From positions 1 through 64,000 of the forward strand of contig NZ_NEVN01000011.1 in the NCBI RefSeq assembly GCF_002261475.1: a stretch of 64,000 nt of DNA, read 5' to 3'. A program made the translations under genes and the position numbers. This document shows positions 25,616 to 36,829 of this stretch, in pieces (positions within the stretch are counted from its first letter, which is position 1; every line of letters starts with the position of its first letter). The notes below the pieces were generated by a model. That model saw nothing but the letters and a program-made list of their open reading frames with translations, searched no databases and had not been told where the DNA came from. The stretch is from Bordetella genomosp. 5 (lineage in GTDB: Bacteria; Pseudomonadota; Gammaproteobacteria; Burkholderiales; Burkholderiaceae_B).

Positions 25616-27136
25616 TTACGCCTCGCCGTGAGCCTCGGTCATTGCCTTGACTTTCTTCCGGTTGCGAATCGTGGAGTACGCCAGCCAGATCACGAGTGCG
25701 AAGATGGCATAAATGAAACCCGCACTGATCGGACGCGACAGGAACACGCCCATGTCACCCCGCGACAACAGCAGGGCGCGGCGGAAGTTTTCCTCGACCA
25801 TGGGCCCGAGCACGAAGCCGAGCAGCAGGGGCGCAGGCGAGAACCGCAGTTTCAGGAAGACGTAGCCGATCACACCGATCACGAGCACCATGCCCACGTC
25901 GAACAGGCTGTTCTGCGTGCTGTAGACCCCCACGCACACGAAGAACAAAGCCGATGGGAACAGATACTTGTAGGGCACGCGCAGCAGCTTGGCCCACATG
26001 CCGATGAGCGGCAGGTTCATGATGACCAGCATGATGTTGCCGATCCAGAAGCTGGCGATCAGGCCCCAGAACAGGTCGGCATGCTCGGTCACCATCTGCG
26101 GACCAGGCTGGATGCCGTGGATGATCAGGGCGCCAAGCATGAGCGCCATCACCGAGTCACCCGGAATGCCCAGGCTCATCGTCGGGATGAAGCTGGTCTG
26201 CGCCGCCGAATTGTTGGCCGCTTCCGGACCCGCGATACCTTCGATCGCGCCATTGCCGAATCGGTTGGGCGTCTTGGAAACACGCTTTTCCACGGCATAC
26301 GACATGAAGGAGGCGATCGTTGCACCCGTGCCAGGCAGAATGCCGAGCACGGCGCCGATGGCGCTGCCGCGTGCGATCGGGGCGGCCGATTGGCGGATGT
26401 CACCCTGTTCCGGGCGCACCGACATCTTCTTGCCCTCTTCGACCGTGGTCGCCTTGCCGATCCGATTCACGTTGGCAAAGAAGTCGGCCAGGCCGAACAG
26501 GCCCATCGCCAGTGCCACCAGCTGGATGCCGTCGCTCAGTTCGATCACGCCAAAACCGTAGCGAATGGTGCCGGTGTTGACGTCGGTGCCCACCACGCCG
26601 CACAGCAGCCCCAGGAACACCATGGCGACGCCCTTGATGGCCGAGCCCTTCGCGAGCGTGGCGCCAGCGACCAGGCCGAGCATCATCATGGAGAAGTATT
26701 CCGCCGGGCCAAACTTGAAGGCGACCTCCACGAGCAGCGGCGAGAACAGGATCATGATGATGATGCCGACGCTGGCCCCGATGAACGAGGCCAGGATCAG
26801 CATGAACAGCGCCGAGCCCGACTTTCCTTTGCGCGCCAGCGGATTGCCGTCAAGGCAGGTCACCGCGTGCGACGGGGTACCGGGCAGGTTCAGCAGAATG
26901 CAGGTGATGCCCCCGCCGTACTGAGCGCCGTAATAGATGCCCGCCAGCATCATCAGTGCCGCGACAGGCGTCATGGCATAGGTGAGCGGCAACAGGATCG
27001 AGATCGCGGCGAGCACGCCCATGCCCGGCAGCACGCCGATCATGTTGCCCATGAACACGCCGAAGAAGGACCACCAGAGGTTTTCCCACTGGAATGCAAC
27101 GGTGAACCCGTGCAGTACGTTATCAAGCAGATCCAT
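25616..27136 (-). CDS. tctA: Tripartite tricarboxylate transporter large permease TctA
   Basis: A 506-residue polytopic inner-membrane protein of the TctA family with about 12 helices. Characteristic loops are GVLPGMGVLAAISILLPLTY, YYGAQYGGGITCILLNLPGT, GILPGTGATIASFMSYAVEK and TMSLGIPGDSVMALMLGAL. It imports a carboxylate captured by a periplasmic Bug/TctC receptor, driven by a cation gradient. The ATG at 27136 shares one base with the tctB stop (TGATG), indicating coupled translation. No receptor gene is in the operon. The divergent kinase-regulator pair probably controls it. Confidence 0.93.
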   Translation of the reverse strand: MDLLDNVLHGFTVAFQWENLWWSFFGVFMGNMIGVLPGMGVLAAISILLPLTYAMTPVAALMMLAGIYYGAQYGGGITCILLNLPGTPSHAVTCLDGNPLARKGKSGSALFMLILASFIGASVGIIIMILFSPLLVEVAFKFGPAEYFSMMMLGLVAGATLAKGSAIKGVAMVFLGLLCGVVGTDVNTGTIRYGFGVIELSDGIQLVALAMGLFGLADFFANVNRIGKATTVEEGKKMSVRPEQGDIRQSAAPIARGSAIGAVLGILPGTGATIASFMSYAVEKRVSKTPNRFGNGAIEGIAGPEAANNSAAQTSFIPTMSLGIPGDSVMALMLGALIIHGIQPGPQMVTEHADLFWGLIASFWIGNIMLVIMNLPLIGMWAKLLRVPYKYLFPSALFFVCVGVYSTQNSLFDVGMVLVIGVIGYVFLKLRFSPAPLLLGFVLGPMVEENFRRALLLSRGDMGVFLSRPISAGFIYAIFALVIWLAYSTIRNRKKVKAMTEAHGEA

Positions 27137-27624
27137 CACCACCCCCAGCGGAACATCGGAAACTGCAGCTGCAGCGCCCAGGAAAACACCACGGCGCCGA
27201 ACACAGTCATTGCGAGCGCCAGAATCGCGGCGGACCGCACGCTGTTGGAGGTATCGCCCAGGGCGGACAGGAACACCAGCGCGAACGTGGCGGGCAGGAA
27301 GCCGAACAGGCTGCCGATCACGATGAAGGCTGCGAGGCCCGCGGCGATGCATGCCATACCGCGGATGCGCTCGTTGCGCGAGGGCTGCGGCAGGTGTTCG
27401 TCGATCATGTCCTCCTGCACTTCGTCAGGATCAGGACTCAGCGGAACCAGAAGGCCCAGGACGACAAGAAAGCAACCCACGAGGAGCGGGAAGTAACCGG
27501 GACCCATGCGGGCAAGTTCGCCGACCTGATATGACGAGGCTTCGAGGATGGTGAGCGCGCCGCAGAGTGCAATGAACGCACCTCCCCACAGATCGCGCTT
27601 TCTAGAGATTATGGTGCTGCTCAA
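27136..27624 (-). CDS. tctB: Tripartite tricarboxylate transporter small permease TctB
   Basis: A 162-residue four-helix membrane protein with the TctB signature ARMGPGYFPLLVGCFLVVLG, an acidic loop between helices 2 and 3, and a hydrophobic C-terminal pair. The start is a TTG at 27624 with a strong GGGGGAG ribosome-binding site 7 bp upstream; the next ATG would remove the first helix. It is the first gene of the tctBA operon, 335 bp from the divergent histidine kinase gene. Confidence 0.9.
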   Translation of the reverse strand: MSSTIISRKRDLWGGAFIALCGALTILEASSYQVGELARMGPGYFPLLVGCFLVVLGLLVPLSPDPDEVQEDMIDEHLPQPSRNERIRGMACIAAGLAAFIVIGSLFGFLPATFALVFLSALGDTSNSVRSAAILALAMTVFGAVVFSWALQLQFPMFRWGW

Positions 27625-27790
27625 GGCGTGCTCCCCCTATTTGTTGATGACGCCCTCGGCCCGCGCAGGCGCGCCGAAGGAGGGGGCACTTTAAGGAGGG
27701 GCGCTTCCATTCCGCTTTCACGGTCTGGCGCCTCTTCTGCGGGATAACCACTAGCCAATGGCGAGCGGCTCGCCGACGTGATTCGAATGC

Positions 27791-27829
27791 TGAACATCGT
27801 TCACCCACCGATGTTCACAAAAGTGAACA
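27791..27829. promoter_or_regulatory. Cluster of TGAAC/GTTCA half-sites, candidate operator
   Basis: Four half-sites lie in 39 bp: TGAAC-ATC-GTTCA (27791-27803) and TGTTCAC-AAAA-GTGAACA (27812-27829). TGAACATCG and CGATGTTCA also form a perfect 9-bp inverted repeat with a 9-bp spacer. The cluster is about 170-200 bp upstream of tctB and 130-170 bp upstream of the kinase gene in the 334-bp divergent gap. It is the natural candidate for binding of the adjacent response regulator. I found no convincing sigma-54 promoter in the gap. Confidence 0.6.
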
Positions 27830-27958
27830 AATGCGGGTGCTAGGCCCTGAAAACAGGCCCTGGCATGTATTTTTCCGTCGGATTTGGCGTTTTCCAAAAC
27901 TTGCAAAGTTCCGCTGCCGAATGGACGGGCATAATTCGCTTTTGCCGTCTGCTTTCGT

Positions 27959-29340
27959 ATGCTGCGTCTGCCGCTGACCGCGCGGATTCCGCTCGCGGTT
28001 TCCCTCCTGTTCCTGCTGATATCCGCGGCGCTGACTTCGTTGGCGCTGCACGGGCTGTCGCGCCAGTTCGACCGGCAGATCACGAATCTCGGGCAGGTGT
28101 ATCTCGATGGCCTGTCCGCGGCCATCCTGCCGGCGGTGCGCGCCAACGATGAAGCACAGATGGTCGACGTGCTGAACCGCGCGCTCGACACCCATCTGGG
28201 GGTCGTCGACCGGACCTTGGCCGTCGTCAGTCCCGCCGGACGTCTGGTCGCGCACGTCGCGCGTTATCCCGACGTGGAGCCGATTCCCGTCGAACGCATC
28301 GCAACACCGGCCGGCACGGTGGTGAGCCTGCGCGAAGACGGCGTCTGGACCTGGCGTCTGCTGGACGCCGAGCGGCCTGAGCTCGGCAAGCTGGTCGCCA
28401 ATCTCGATGTCGCTGACTTTCTGCGCCAACGCACCGAGCTCGGCGTGGAGCTCGTGCTGGTCGGTCTCGCGGTCAGCCTGCTCGGCGCATTGATCTGCTA
28501 CGGCATGGCGCGGCGCCTGCAGCGTCCCATCATTTCCTTGACGCAGGCGTTGCGCGCCGCCCGCAAGGACCGGCCACGCGCGATGACCGCGCACACCACC
28601 GACCCCGAGCTCGGCGAACTCATCGCCGCCTACAACTGGATGGCCGAGAGCGCCTCCGAGCGCGAGGCGCTGTCCGAGCGGCATGCGCGCATCGAAAGAG
28701 AGGCGCTGCTGGGCCGCATGTCCGCCACGCTGGCCCATGAGGTGCGCAATCCGCTCGGCGGGCTGCGCACCGCCGTGCAGACGCTGCGGCAGTTCGGCGA
28801 TCGGCCGCAGGCCCGTGCGGAATCGCTCGACTTCATCGAACGCGGCGTGCAGGCGCTGCAGGGTGTCGTGGACGCCAGCCTGCGCACGTTTCGACCGGGC
28901 GACGCCCGCTTGCACGAGGCCGACATCGCCGACGTGCGGCTGTTGGTCAGCGCGCAGGCCGGCAAGCGCGGCATTTCCGTGACGGTGCATTGCGAAGGCG
29001 TGGAGGGCGATGGCCTACCGCTACCCGCGGTGAGCGTGCGCCAGTTGTTGTTGAATCTGATGCTCAATGCCATCGAGGCCTCTCCCTCGGGCTCGCAGAT
29101 TTTTCTGTTCGCGCGTGCCCGCCGCGACGGCTTGATGCTGCATGTCGCGGATGCCGGCCCCGGTCTGCCGGTGCAGGCCAGACGCGCGCTGGCAGGTGAG
29201 CAGGCCGAGGGCGACGGTATCGGACTCCGCGTGGTGTTCGATCTGGTGCGGAGTATGGCAGGCCGGCTGCGTGTATCCCGGCCGGCCCTGGGAACCCGCA
29301 TATCCGTGCGGCTTCCTTTTGATCGATCGGAGCCCATAGC

Positions 29341-29344
<4 letters not shown>
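27959..29344 (+). CDS. Membrane sensor histidine kinase
   Basis: A 461-residue two-component kinase. Helix 1 spans about residues 9-31, a periplasmic sensing domain about 32-160, helix 2 about 163-183, then HAMP. The phosphorylation site is His260 in LAHEVRNPLGGL; the N box is LLNLMLNAIEA and the G box is DAGPG, followed by GIGLRVV. It ends inside the start of the regulator gene (GTGA-type overlap), so the two are translationally coupled. With the tctBA operon divergent, a likely signal is the transported carboxylate or its bound receptor (inference). Confidence 0.9.
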
Positions 29345-30639
<1,295 letters not shown>

Positions 30640-30800
30640 GGGTTGCGGCAACGGCCTTGCCACATGTGAAATCCGCGACATCCGCGGACCTTGCCGTGCA
30701 GCTCCCTCACTTCTGGCGATGCCCTAGGTCACGACTGCGCTCCGCGCAGGCCCCATGCAGGGGCCCGGCATCCTGTTAAATGACATATGAATCCGGGGGA

Positions 30801-31727
30801 TCAGCGCGCCGAGTGTGCCGCGTTTCGGGTATCCGATGGCGACTCACCGAAAATGGCGCGATAGCGCGCGAGGGAATGGGCCGAATATGCGTAGCCTTCC
30901 GCTTCGAACAGTTCGGCGACGGAGTTTCTCGCATTCGATGATGCGCGCAAGGCATCATGCACCGCATGCAGTCTGCGTAGTTTGAGATACCGCGCAGGCG
31001 TTAAACCGAAGCAGCGCTGGAAAAAATCATTGCGCGCGCGCTCGCGTAGCGCCAGATCCACCAGTCGATACTCCCGTGGCGAGAGCCCGCGATCATAGGC
31101 GCGAAACATCTGGACGGCGGCGGCGCTCAGTTCATGAGGTGACACCTGCGGGCGACCAACAGTGAGCGGGCGAGGCCGCCTCGTCGCGACCAACCCTGCG
31201 ATGGCGGCCTCGATTCGCGCTCGGCCGAGTGCCCTTTCAAGCGGCTCCCTGGAGGCGCCGAAGAGGGCGGCAACGCGCAGGGTCTGGATCGCGGAGGGAC
31301 AACATGGAACGATATCCGTCGACCGGCACCACCTCTGAAGCACGTGACCGACATCGTCCGCCGATGAAAACAGGCGAGAGGACAGCGGCACCGCGATGGT
31401 CACCCAACCGTTCGGGCCGGCGGCGCGAAAAACAAACTCTTTGTTTGGTGCCAGTATTCCCAGCTTTCCCGGCCCGAATTCTTCGCCGTTAAGCCATGTC
31501 GGCACCGGATAGCCATCCGAAATCAGAAAAATGAGGTGGGTGGGCGAGCCCGAGGCCTCGCAGAGGTTTGCCACGGCCTCCGCCCCAACCTGCACGGTAA
31601 TGCCTTCCACGTCAGCGTGGCCGATATGCCATAGGCCGTCAGCCGGCCCCAATAATCGCACTTTGAGATCTACATCGACTACAGCAGCTTCGAACTCCTC
31701 AAATGACTCAAAGCGATGCAGGTCCAT
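30801..31727 (-). CDS. AraC-family transcriptional regulator
   Basis: A 308-residue protein with an N-terminal cupin-like ligand domain and a C-terminal AraC DNA-binding domain from about residue 215 (LSPREYRLVDLALRERARN, FFQRCFGLTPARYLKLRRLH, then a second helix-turn-helix with YSAHSLARYRAIFGESPSD). Part of the first recognition helix is atypical. It is divergent from the membrane-protein gene at 31941. A hairpin (GGCCCC/GGGGCC near 30749-30765) lies just beyond its stop. The effector is unknown. Confidence 0.85.
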   Translation of the reverse strand: MDLHRFESFEEFEAAVVDVDLKVRLLGPADGLWHIGHADVEGITVQVGAEAVANLCEASGSPTHLIFLISDGYPVPTWLNGEEFGPGKLGILAPNKEFVFRAAGPNGWVTIAVPLSSRLFSSADDVGHVLQRWCRSTDIVPCCPSAIQTLRVAALFGASREPLERALGRARIEAAIAGLVATRRPRPLTVGRPQVSPHELSAAAVQMFRAYDRGLSPREYRLVDLALRERARNDFFQRCFGLTPARYLKLRRLHAVHDALRASSNARNSVAELFEAEGYAYSAHSLARYRAIFGESPSDTRNAAHSAR

Positions 31728-31940
31728 GGAGAAATACCCCCAAGTTTCTGACTATATATTGCCGAAATTAGCATGGACTAATTACATTGGCGCGGCAAAA
31801 ATGAATCGCTTTCTTTCGAAAGTGATCGCGCGGTGTGCAGCAAAAACGGGGACGACATGTCGCAATCGGCGGCTTGCCCGAAAGAGGTGGCCCTGCCGGC
31901 TGCCCTGCCTAAGTGTTCTGTCATTTCACGAAGGTGCTGG

Positions 31941-33122
31941 ATGGCAAACTTGCTGGAATCGGGTAAGGATGTTCCGTTCTCGCTCGTCGACGGCGATGCG
32001 CTTTCGCGAATTCAACGCCGCCTGGGCGTCATTCCATCCTCCGGACTGGGCCTGAAGCGACGCGCACTGCTTTACGCCATGGTCGCGTGGCTGCCGCTGG
32101 TCATCGCTGCCGTCCTGTCTGGAACGAGCCTGCGTGCCGAGCCGCCCGGAGAACCCCTGTTCGGCCATTTCGGCATCCACATCCGTTGCCTTGTCGCCAT
32201 CCCGCTGCTTGTGCTCGCAGAAGGCGTGGCGCGAGACAACGTCGCGCTTTGCCTGCGGCAGTTCAAGCAGTCGGGCCTCGTCGATGCCGCGCTGGCGCCG
32301 AAGTTCGACGCAATCGTGCAAGACATCGTCGCCATCAAGCAGCGCATGCTGCCGTGGGTGATCATCCTTGGGGTGGTACTTACGTGGACCGCGGCATTTC
32401 TCGTGTCGCCCAATCCCGACGAAATGCGTTGGTCGGCGACCGACAACGCCGCCATGCAGCTAGGGACGTGGTGGTTTTTGCTGGTGACGCGGCCGATCTT
32501 TTCCACGCTGCTGCTTGCCTGGGCCTGGCGGCTGATCCTGCTGGGGCTGCTCCTTTGGCGGATTGCCCGTCTGCCGTTGCGGCTCGCCGTGCAGCACCCC
32601 GATAGAATGGGCGGCCTGGGCTTTCTCGAGCGCCTGCCCAAAGTGTATGGCCCGGTTCTCTTTTCGCTGTCCGCTGTCATGGCCGGCGCGTGGGCCCACC
32701 AGGTTTTCTATCACGACGTGCCGGTGCCGGCGTTGTATGTGCAGATCGGCACATTGCTGGCCGTGCTGGTGTGCATCGGCATGGCGCCCCTGATGGTGTT
32801 CTCTCCGCTGCTGCTGCGTGCCCGGCGCCAGGCGTTGCTCGACTACGGCGCGCTGTTGGCCGCGCACGGCCGGGCGGTGCACGGTCGCTGGATCGAGCGT
32901 AAGCCTATTACCGACGAACCGCTGCTCGATGCGCCGGAACTCGGCCCCGTGGCCGACATCCGCGTGCTGTATGAATCGGTCGCGAACATGCGCGCCGCGG
33001 TGATCAGCAAGACCGTCCTGTTGAAGATCGTCGTGCCCGCCGCGCTGCCGCTGCTGATCCTGATCGCGACGCAATGGCCCGTTCAGACGACCCTGACCAA
33101 ATTACTGTTCACGCTGCTTTGA
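31941..33122 (+). CDS. Polytopic membrane protein, function unknown
   Basis: A 393-residue inner-membrane protein with about six hydrophobic segments (for example AMVAWLPLVIAAVLSG and WVIILGVVLTWTAAFLVS) and a cytoplasmic loop with many charged residues. I recognise no transporter motif. The start is uncertain: ATG at 31941 follows AAGGTG, while ATG at 31857 or GTG at 31833 would add up to 36 residues before the first conserved-looking segment. It opens the co-directional string that runs to 40762 and is divergent from the AraC regulator. Confidence 0.65.
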   Translation: MANLLESGKDVPFSLVDGDALSRIQRRLGVIPSSGLGLKRRALLYAMVAWLPLVIAAVLSGTSLRAEPPGEPLFGHFGIHIRCLVAIPLLVLAEGVARDNVALCLRQFKQSGLVDAALAPKFDAIVQDIVAIKQRMLPWVIILGVVLTWTAAFLVSPNPDEMRWSATDNAAMQLGTWWFLLVTRPIFSTLLLAWAWRLILLGLLLWRIARLPLRLAVQHPDRMGGLGFLERLPKVYGPVLFSLSAVMAGAWAHQVFYHDVPVPALYVQIGTLLAVLVCIGMAPLMVFSPLLLRARRQALLDYGALLAAHGRAVHGRWIERKPITDEPLLDAPELGPVADIRVLYESVANMRAAVISKTVLLKIVVPAALPLLILIATQWPVQTTLTKLLFTLL

Positions 33123-33233
33123 CACGCATGCGCTGAATGCGCGAGTCCCCAGGGCGTCCTGCACGTCGTCCTGAAGAATGAAAAGCATCATCGCGAAGTT
33201 TCACCAATCGTCGGTTAGGCATGGGAGAGACGC

Positions 33234-34466
33234 ATGAAGCGAATATGGGTGTTTCTGATCGCAGTCCTTGCGCTGGCGCACGCCCCGGCGCATGCGCAGT
33301 CCGCGGCGCTCGGCAAGGAACAGCTCGATCAGATGCTCGCGCCGGTCGCGCTTTACCCTGATGCGTTGCTGTCGCAGCTTTTGATGGCGTCGACCTACCC
33401 CGACGACGTCAAGGCTGCCGCCGCCTGGGCCGGCGAGCACAGTACGCTACAAGGTGATGCTGCCGTGAAGGCGGCCCAGGACCAGCCCTGGGATCCCAGC
33501 GTGATCTCACTGGTCGGCTTCCCCTCGGTGATCGACATGATGGGACGCCAGCCGGACTGGGTGCTATCGCTGGGCAACGCCTTTCTCGATCAACCCGATG
33601 ACGTCATGGCTTCCGTGCAGCGGCTGCGGCGGCAGGCGCAGAGTGCCGGCAATCTTGCGAGCAACGCGCAGCAGAAGGTCAATACGAGCACCGAGGGCGG
33701 CAATACCTACATCACCGTCGAGCCCGCCTCGCCGCAAACCGTCTACGTGCCGACCTACAACCCCGGCACGGTCTACGGCGCCTGGCCCTATCCCGCGTAT
33801 CCGCCCGCCTACTATCCACCGCCGCCCGGCTCCGCGTTCGCTTCCGCGTTGATGGGCGGCCTGGCATTCGGCACCGGCATTGCCATCGCTGATTCGCTAT
33901 GGGGTGGCTTCGACTGGGGGCACAACGATGTGGACATCGACGTCAACCGCTACAACAACATCAACGTCAATCGCCGCATCGACGCGAACCGTGCGAACGT
34001 GAACTGGAGCCACGACCCGGCCCGGCGCGGCAGCCAGCCCTATCGTGGCGGCGCGACACAGCAACGCTTCGACGCCCAACGGCGGACGGTCCAGGGCGCA
34101 TCGCGGCCCGCCGACACTCAGCAGGCTCGGCGCGACCATGCGCAGCAAGTCATGCGCGAGCGCAAGACGCCGGACGGCGCTCGACGGGCGGGGCAGTCGC
34201 CGGGGCGACAGAACGCGCAGCGTCCCGCCCAGCATCACGCCGCGCCGGACCGGGCGACCCGACCGCAGGCAAATCGCAATGAAGCCCGCAGTGCCGCTGC
34301 GGCGCGCTCACGCGACCTCAACCGCGATAACGCATTGCGCGGCGCGGGCGGCCCGCGTCAGGCGGGCTCGGCACCGCACGCGCGTCCGGCCCAGCACGCC
34401 CCGCGTGCCACGCCGCATCGCGATGGCGGCGCACGCCACATCGAACGCAGCCACGGGAGAATATGA
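33234..34466 (+). CDS. DUF3300-family secreted protein
   Basis: A 410-residue protein with a signal peptide (MKRIWVFLIAVLALAHAPAH, cleaved near AHAQ). The DUF3300 domain covers about residues 25-270, including QMLAPVALYPDALLSQLLMA, TYPDDVKAAAAWA, QPWDPSVISLVGFPSVIDMM and TVYVPTYNPGTVYG. The last 150 residues are basic, rich in Arg, Gln, Ala and His, and probably disordered. The stop overlaps the next start (ATGA). DUF3300 proteins are envelope proteins of unknown function that often sit next to DUF2950 genes, as here. Confidence 0.85.
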   Translation: MKRIWVFLIAVLALAHAPAHAQSAALGKEQLDQMLAPVALYPDALLSQLLMASTYPDDVKAAAAWAGEHSTLQGDAAVKAAQDQPWDPSVISLVGFPSVIDMMGRQPDWVLSLGNAFLDQPDDVMASVQRLRRQAQSAGNLASNAQQKVNTSTEGGNTYITVEPASPQTVYVPTYNPGTVYGAWPYPAYPPAYYPPPPGSAFASALMGGLAFGTGIAIADSLWGGFDWGHNDVDIDVNRYNNINVNRRIDANRANVNWSHDPARRGSQPYRGGATQQRFDAQRRTVQGASRPADTQQARRDHAQQVMRERKTPDGARRAGQSPGRQNAQRPAQHHAAPDRATRPQANRNEARSAAAARSRDLNRDNALRGAGGPRQAGSAPHARPAQHAPRATPHRDGGARHIERSHGRI

Positions 34467-35221
34467 TGCGACGACTCAAGCGTATGGGACTGGCATTGGC
34501 GCTTGCCACGGCCCTGGCACCGAGCGCCGCTCAGGCGCAGGCGCGCTACGACAGCCCCGCCGCTGCGGCGGACGCGCTGGTGACGGCGATCGCGACCGGC
34601 GACGAAGATGGCTTGAAGCGCAGCCTGGGGCCGCAGTTCCGCCGTTTCGTGCCGCAAGACAGCATCTCGCGCGAGGACGTCTACACCTTCCTGGCCGCGT
34701 GGCACGACCATCACGAGGTAGCCGAAACGTCACCAGGCAGGGCCGCGCTGTTCGTCGGCCGGCAGGACTGGACTTTTCCTGCGCCGCTCGTGGAACGCAA
34801 CGGACGCTGGTCGTTCGACCTGCGCGCGGGTGTCGAAGAGATGCGGGTGCGCCGCATCGCGCGGAACGAGTCGGCCGCTATCGAAACGCTGGTCGCGCTG
34901 TGCACCGCGCAGGATCGTTACCGTGCACGCTACGGCCATCCGGCCGCGCGCATCGTCAGCCGGGAGGGCGAAACGGATGGCCTGTACTGGGACGCCGGCA
35001 GCGATCCCGAACCCAGCCCGCTCGGAGACGAAGCGCTGGTGATGACGTCCGACACGCCCGCGCCCGACGCTTGGCACGGCTACCACTACGGCGTGACATC
35101 GCCGCGGAATGACAGTGGCTGTGCCTTCCGAGCCTGGCCTGCGGCGCCGGGCCAGTCTGGGCAGCGAATGTTCACGATCGATGCGGACCGGACGGTCAAG
35201 GAGGCTCGACGCGCCCGGTAG
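34463..35221 (+). CDS. DUF2950-family secreted protein
   Basis: A 252-residue exported protein with a signal peptide (MMRRLKRMGLALALATALAP, cleaved near AQAQ). Family-like features are YDSPAAAADALVTAI, GRWSFDLRAGVEEM, RRIARNESAAIETL, DGLYWD and YHYGVTSP. The function of DUF2950 is unknown; it pairs with DUF3300 across proteobacteria, which suggests a shared periplasmic role. It overlaps the preceding gene by 4 bp and so is translationally coupled to it. Confidence 0.83.
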   Translation: MMRRLKRMGLALALATALAPSAAQAQARYDSPAAAADALVTAIATGDEDGLKRSLGPQFRRFVPQDSISREDVYTFLAAWHDHHEVAETSPGRAALFVGRQDWTFPAPLVERNGRWSFDLRAGVEEMRVRRIARNESAAIETLVALCTAQDRYRARYGHPAARIVSREGETDGLYWDAGSDPEPSPLGDEALVMTSDTPAPDAWHGYHYGVTSPRNDSGCAFRAWPAAPGQSGQRMFTIDADRTVKEARRAR

Positions 35222-35290
35222 GCCATCGCATCCCCTCATCGACGGCCGCCCTCCGGCGCCGATCCCGCTGCATCATCAAGGAGATTTTCA

Positions 35291-36751
35291 ATGAAGAGCC
35301 GATTGGTCGCCTTCTCTCTGGGCTGCTCGATGCTTCTCGCCGGCGTTCCGGCCGCACTGCACGCAGCCTCCGCTTCCCACGCCGCCCTGACGATGCCAGC
35401 GCCAGGAATCATCATGCATCCCGAGTATGCCGAAACTATCGGCCGGATGGCTTATGTGTGGGCCTGGCCGATGGTGAACATGCTGAACCGGCGCGACCGC
35501 ATCACGAAAGCGCCCCATCCCGGCCTGCTGGGGGGCATCCTGCCGGCCGCGCCGCGCGGCCAGATCGGCATGCTGCACGACTACATCACGCCGAGCGAAA
35601 CATTCGTTACCTGCCCGAACCAGGACGTGGTCTACGGGCTGGGCTTCTTCTCGCTGGACGAAGAGCCGGTGATCGCCCAGGTGCCGGACTTCGGCGACCG
35701 CTTCTGGGTCTATGCCCTCTACGACCAGCGCACCAACCAGTTCGGTGAGCTCGGCAAACCCTACGGCTCCAAACCCGGCTTCTATCTACTCGTCGGGCCG
35801 AACTGGAAGGGCGAGATGCCCAAGGGCGTCGAGGGCATCATCCGCAGCCCGACGATGCTCGCCAATGCCATCCCGCGGATCTTCATGGATGACACGGACG
35901 CGGATCGCGCGGCGATTCAGAGCAAGATCAATCAGGTGGTCTTCTATCCACTCAAGCAGTTCGACGGGAAGATGAAAACCATCGACTGGAAGACCACGTC
36001 AGACATCCCCAACCCCAACGCCGACAGCGCGAGCGGCGGCGAGACCCGCTGGGTCATCCCCGAAAAGTTCTTCGACCAATTGCCGCACGTGCTGGAGATG
36101 GTGCCGCCGCTGCCTGGCGAAGAGGCCATGTATGCGCAATTCCGTGCCGTTCTCGATGCGGCCGAGAAGGATCCCGCCATCAAGGACGCCTTGCTGGGGG
36201 TTGCAAAGGAAACGGAGGAAGAGGTGATCGGGCCGTTTTTCCGCTGGAAGCACAACGGCAAGCCTGCCGGGAACCAGTGGAACCGCTCGGTCAACAACGC
36301 GCAGACTGGGCTGGACTACTTCAATCGTACCGGCACGGCCAAGTCCAACATGTTCGACAACCGGCCGAACGAGACCCAGTACTTCTACACCGACTTCGAC
36401 GGCACCGGTGCACAGCTCGATGGCAGTCAGCGCTACGAGATCACCTTCCCGGCGGGACAGCTGCCGCCGGTCAAGGGCTTCTGGTCCCTGACGCTCTACA
36501 ACAAGCATCACCTTTTCAGCGAGAACGCGCTGAAAAGGTACTCGCTCGGCACGAAGAACCGCAACCTCGTGCGCGGGCAGGACGGCTCGTTGACGCTGTA
36601 TGTCGGTCCGACATCGCCGGGCAAGGACAAGGAGGCCAACTGGCTGCCGTCGCCCTCGGAGCCGATCTCGCTCTATCTGCGCGCCTATTGGGGCGAACAG
36701 GCAATTCTGGACGGCTCGTGGAAGCCACCCGTCATCAAGAAAGTGCAGTGA
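35291..36751 (+). CDS. DUF1254/DUF1214 secreted protein, copy 1
   Basis: A 486-residue exported protein: signal peptide (cleaved near ALHAASA), DUF1254 domain ([50 protein letters not shown]) and C-terminal DUF1214 domain ([20 protein letters not shown], then LTLYVG). The family is a predicted periplasmic beta-rich enzyme or binding protein of unproven function. It follows the DUF2950 gene by 69 bp after an AAGGAGATTTTC ribosome-binding sequence and precedes a second, divergent paralogue. Confidence 0.86.
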   Translation: MKSRLVAFSLGCSMLLAGVPAALHAASASHAALTMPAPGIIMHPEYAETIGRMAYVWAWPMVNMLNRRDRITKAPHPGLLGGILPAAPRGQIGMLHDYITPSETFVTCPNQDVVYGLGFFSLDEEPVIAQVPDFGDRFWVYALYDQRTNQFGELGKPYGSKPGFYLLVGPNWKGEMPKGVEGIIRSPTMLANAIPRIFMDDTDADRAAIQSKINQVVFYPLKQFDGKMKTIDWKTTSDIPNPNADSASGGETRWVIPEKFFDQLPHVLEMVPPLPGEEAMYAQFRAVLDAAEKDPAIKDALLGVAKETEEEVIGPFFRWKHNGKPAGNQWNRSVNNAQTGLDYFNRTGTAKSNMFDNRPNETQYFYTDFDGTGAQLDGSQRYEITFPAGQLPPVKGFWSLTLYNKHHLFSENALKRYSLGTKNRNLVRGQDGSLTLYVGPTSPGKDKEANWLPSPSEPISLYLRAYWGEQAILDGSWKPPVIKKVQ

Positions 36752-36829
36752 CCGATTTCGCTCGAGGGGATTCGGACACGAAACGTCCGGCCCCCTTCCG
36801 GACGCACGGCAACCTGATTCGAGGACACC

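Noticed and set aside
27640-27790. Possible sigma-54 promoter upstream of tctB
   Set aside because: The only GG-N10-GC spacing found lacks the rest of the consensus, so it is not reported as a promoter.
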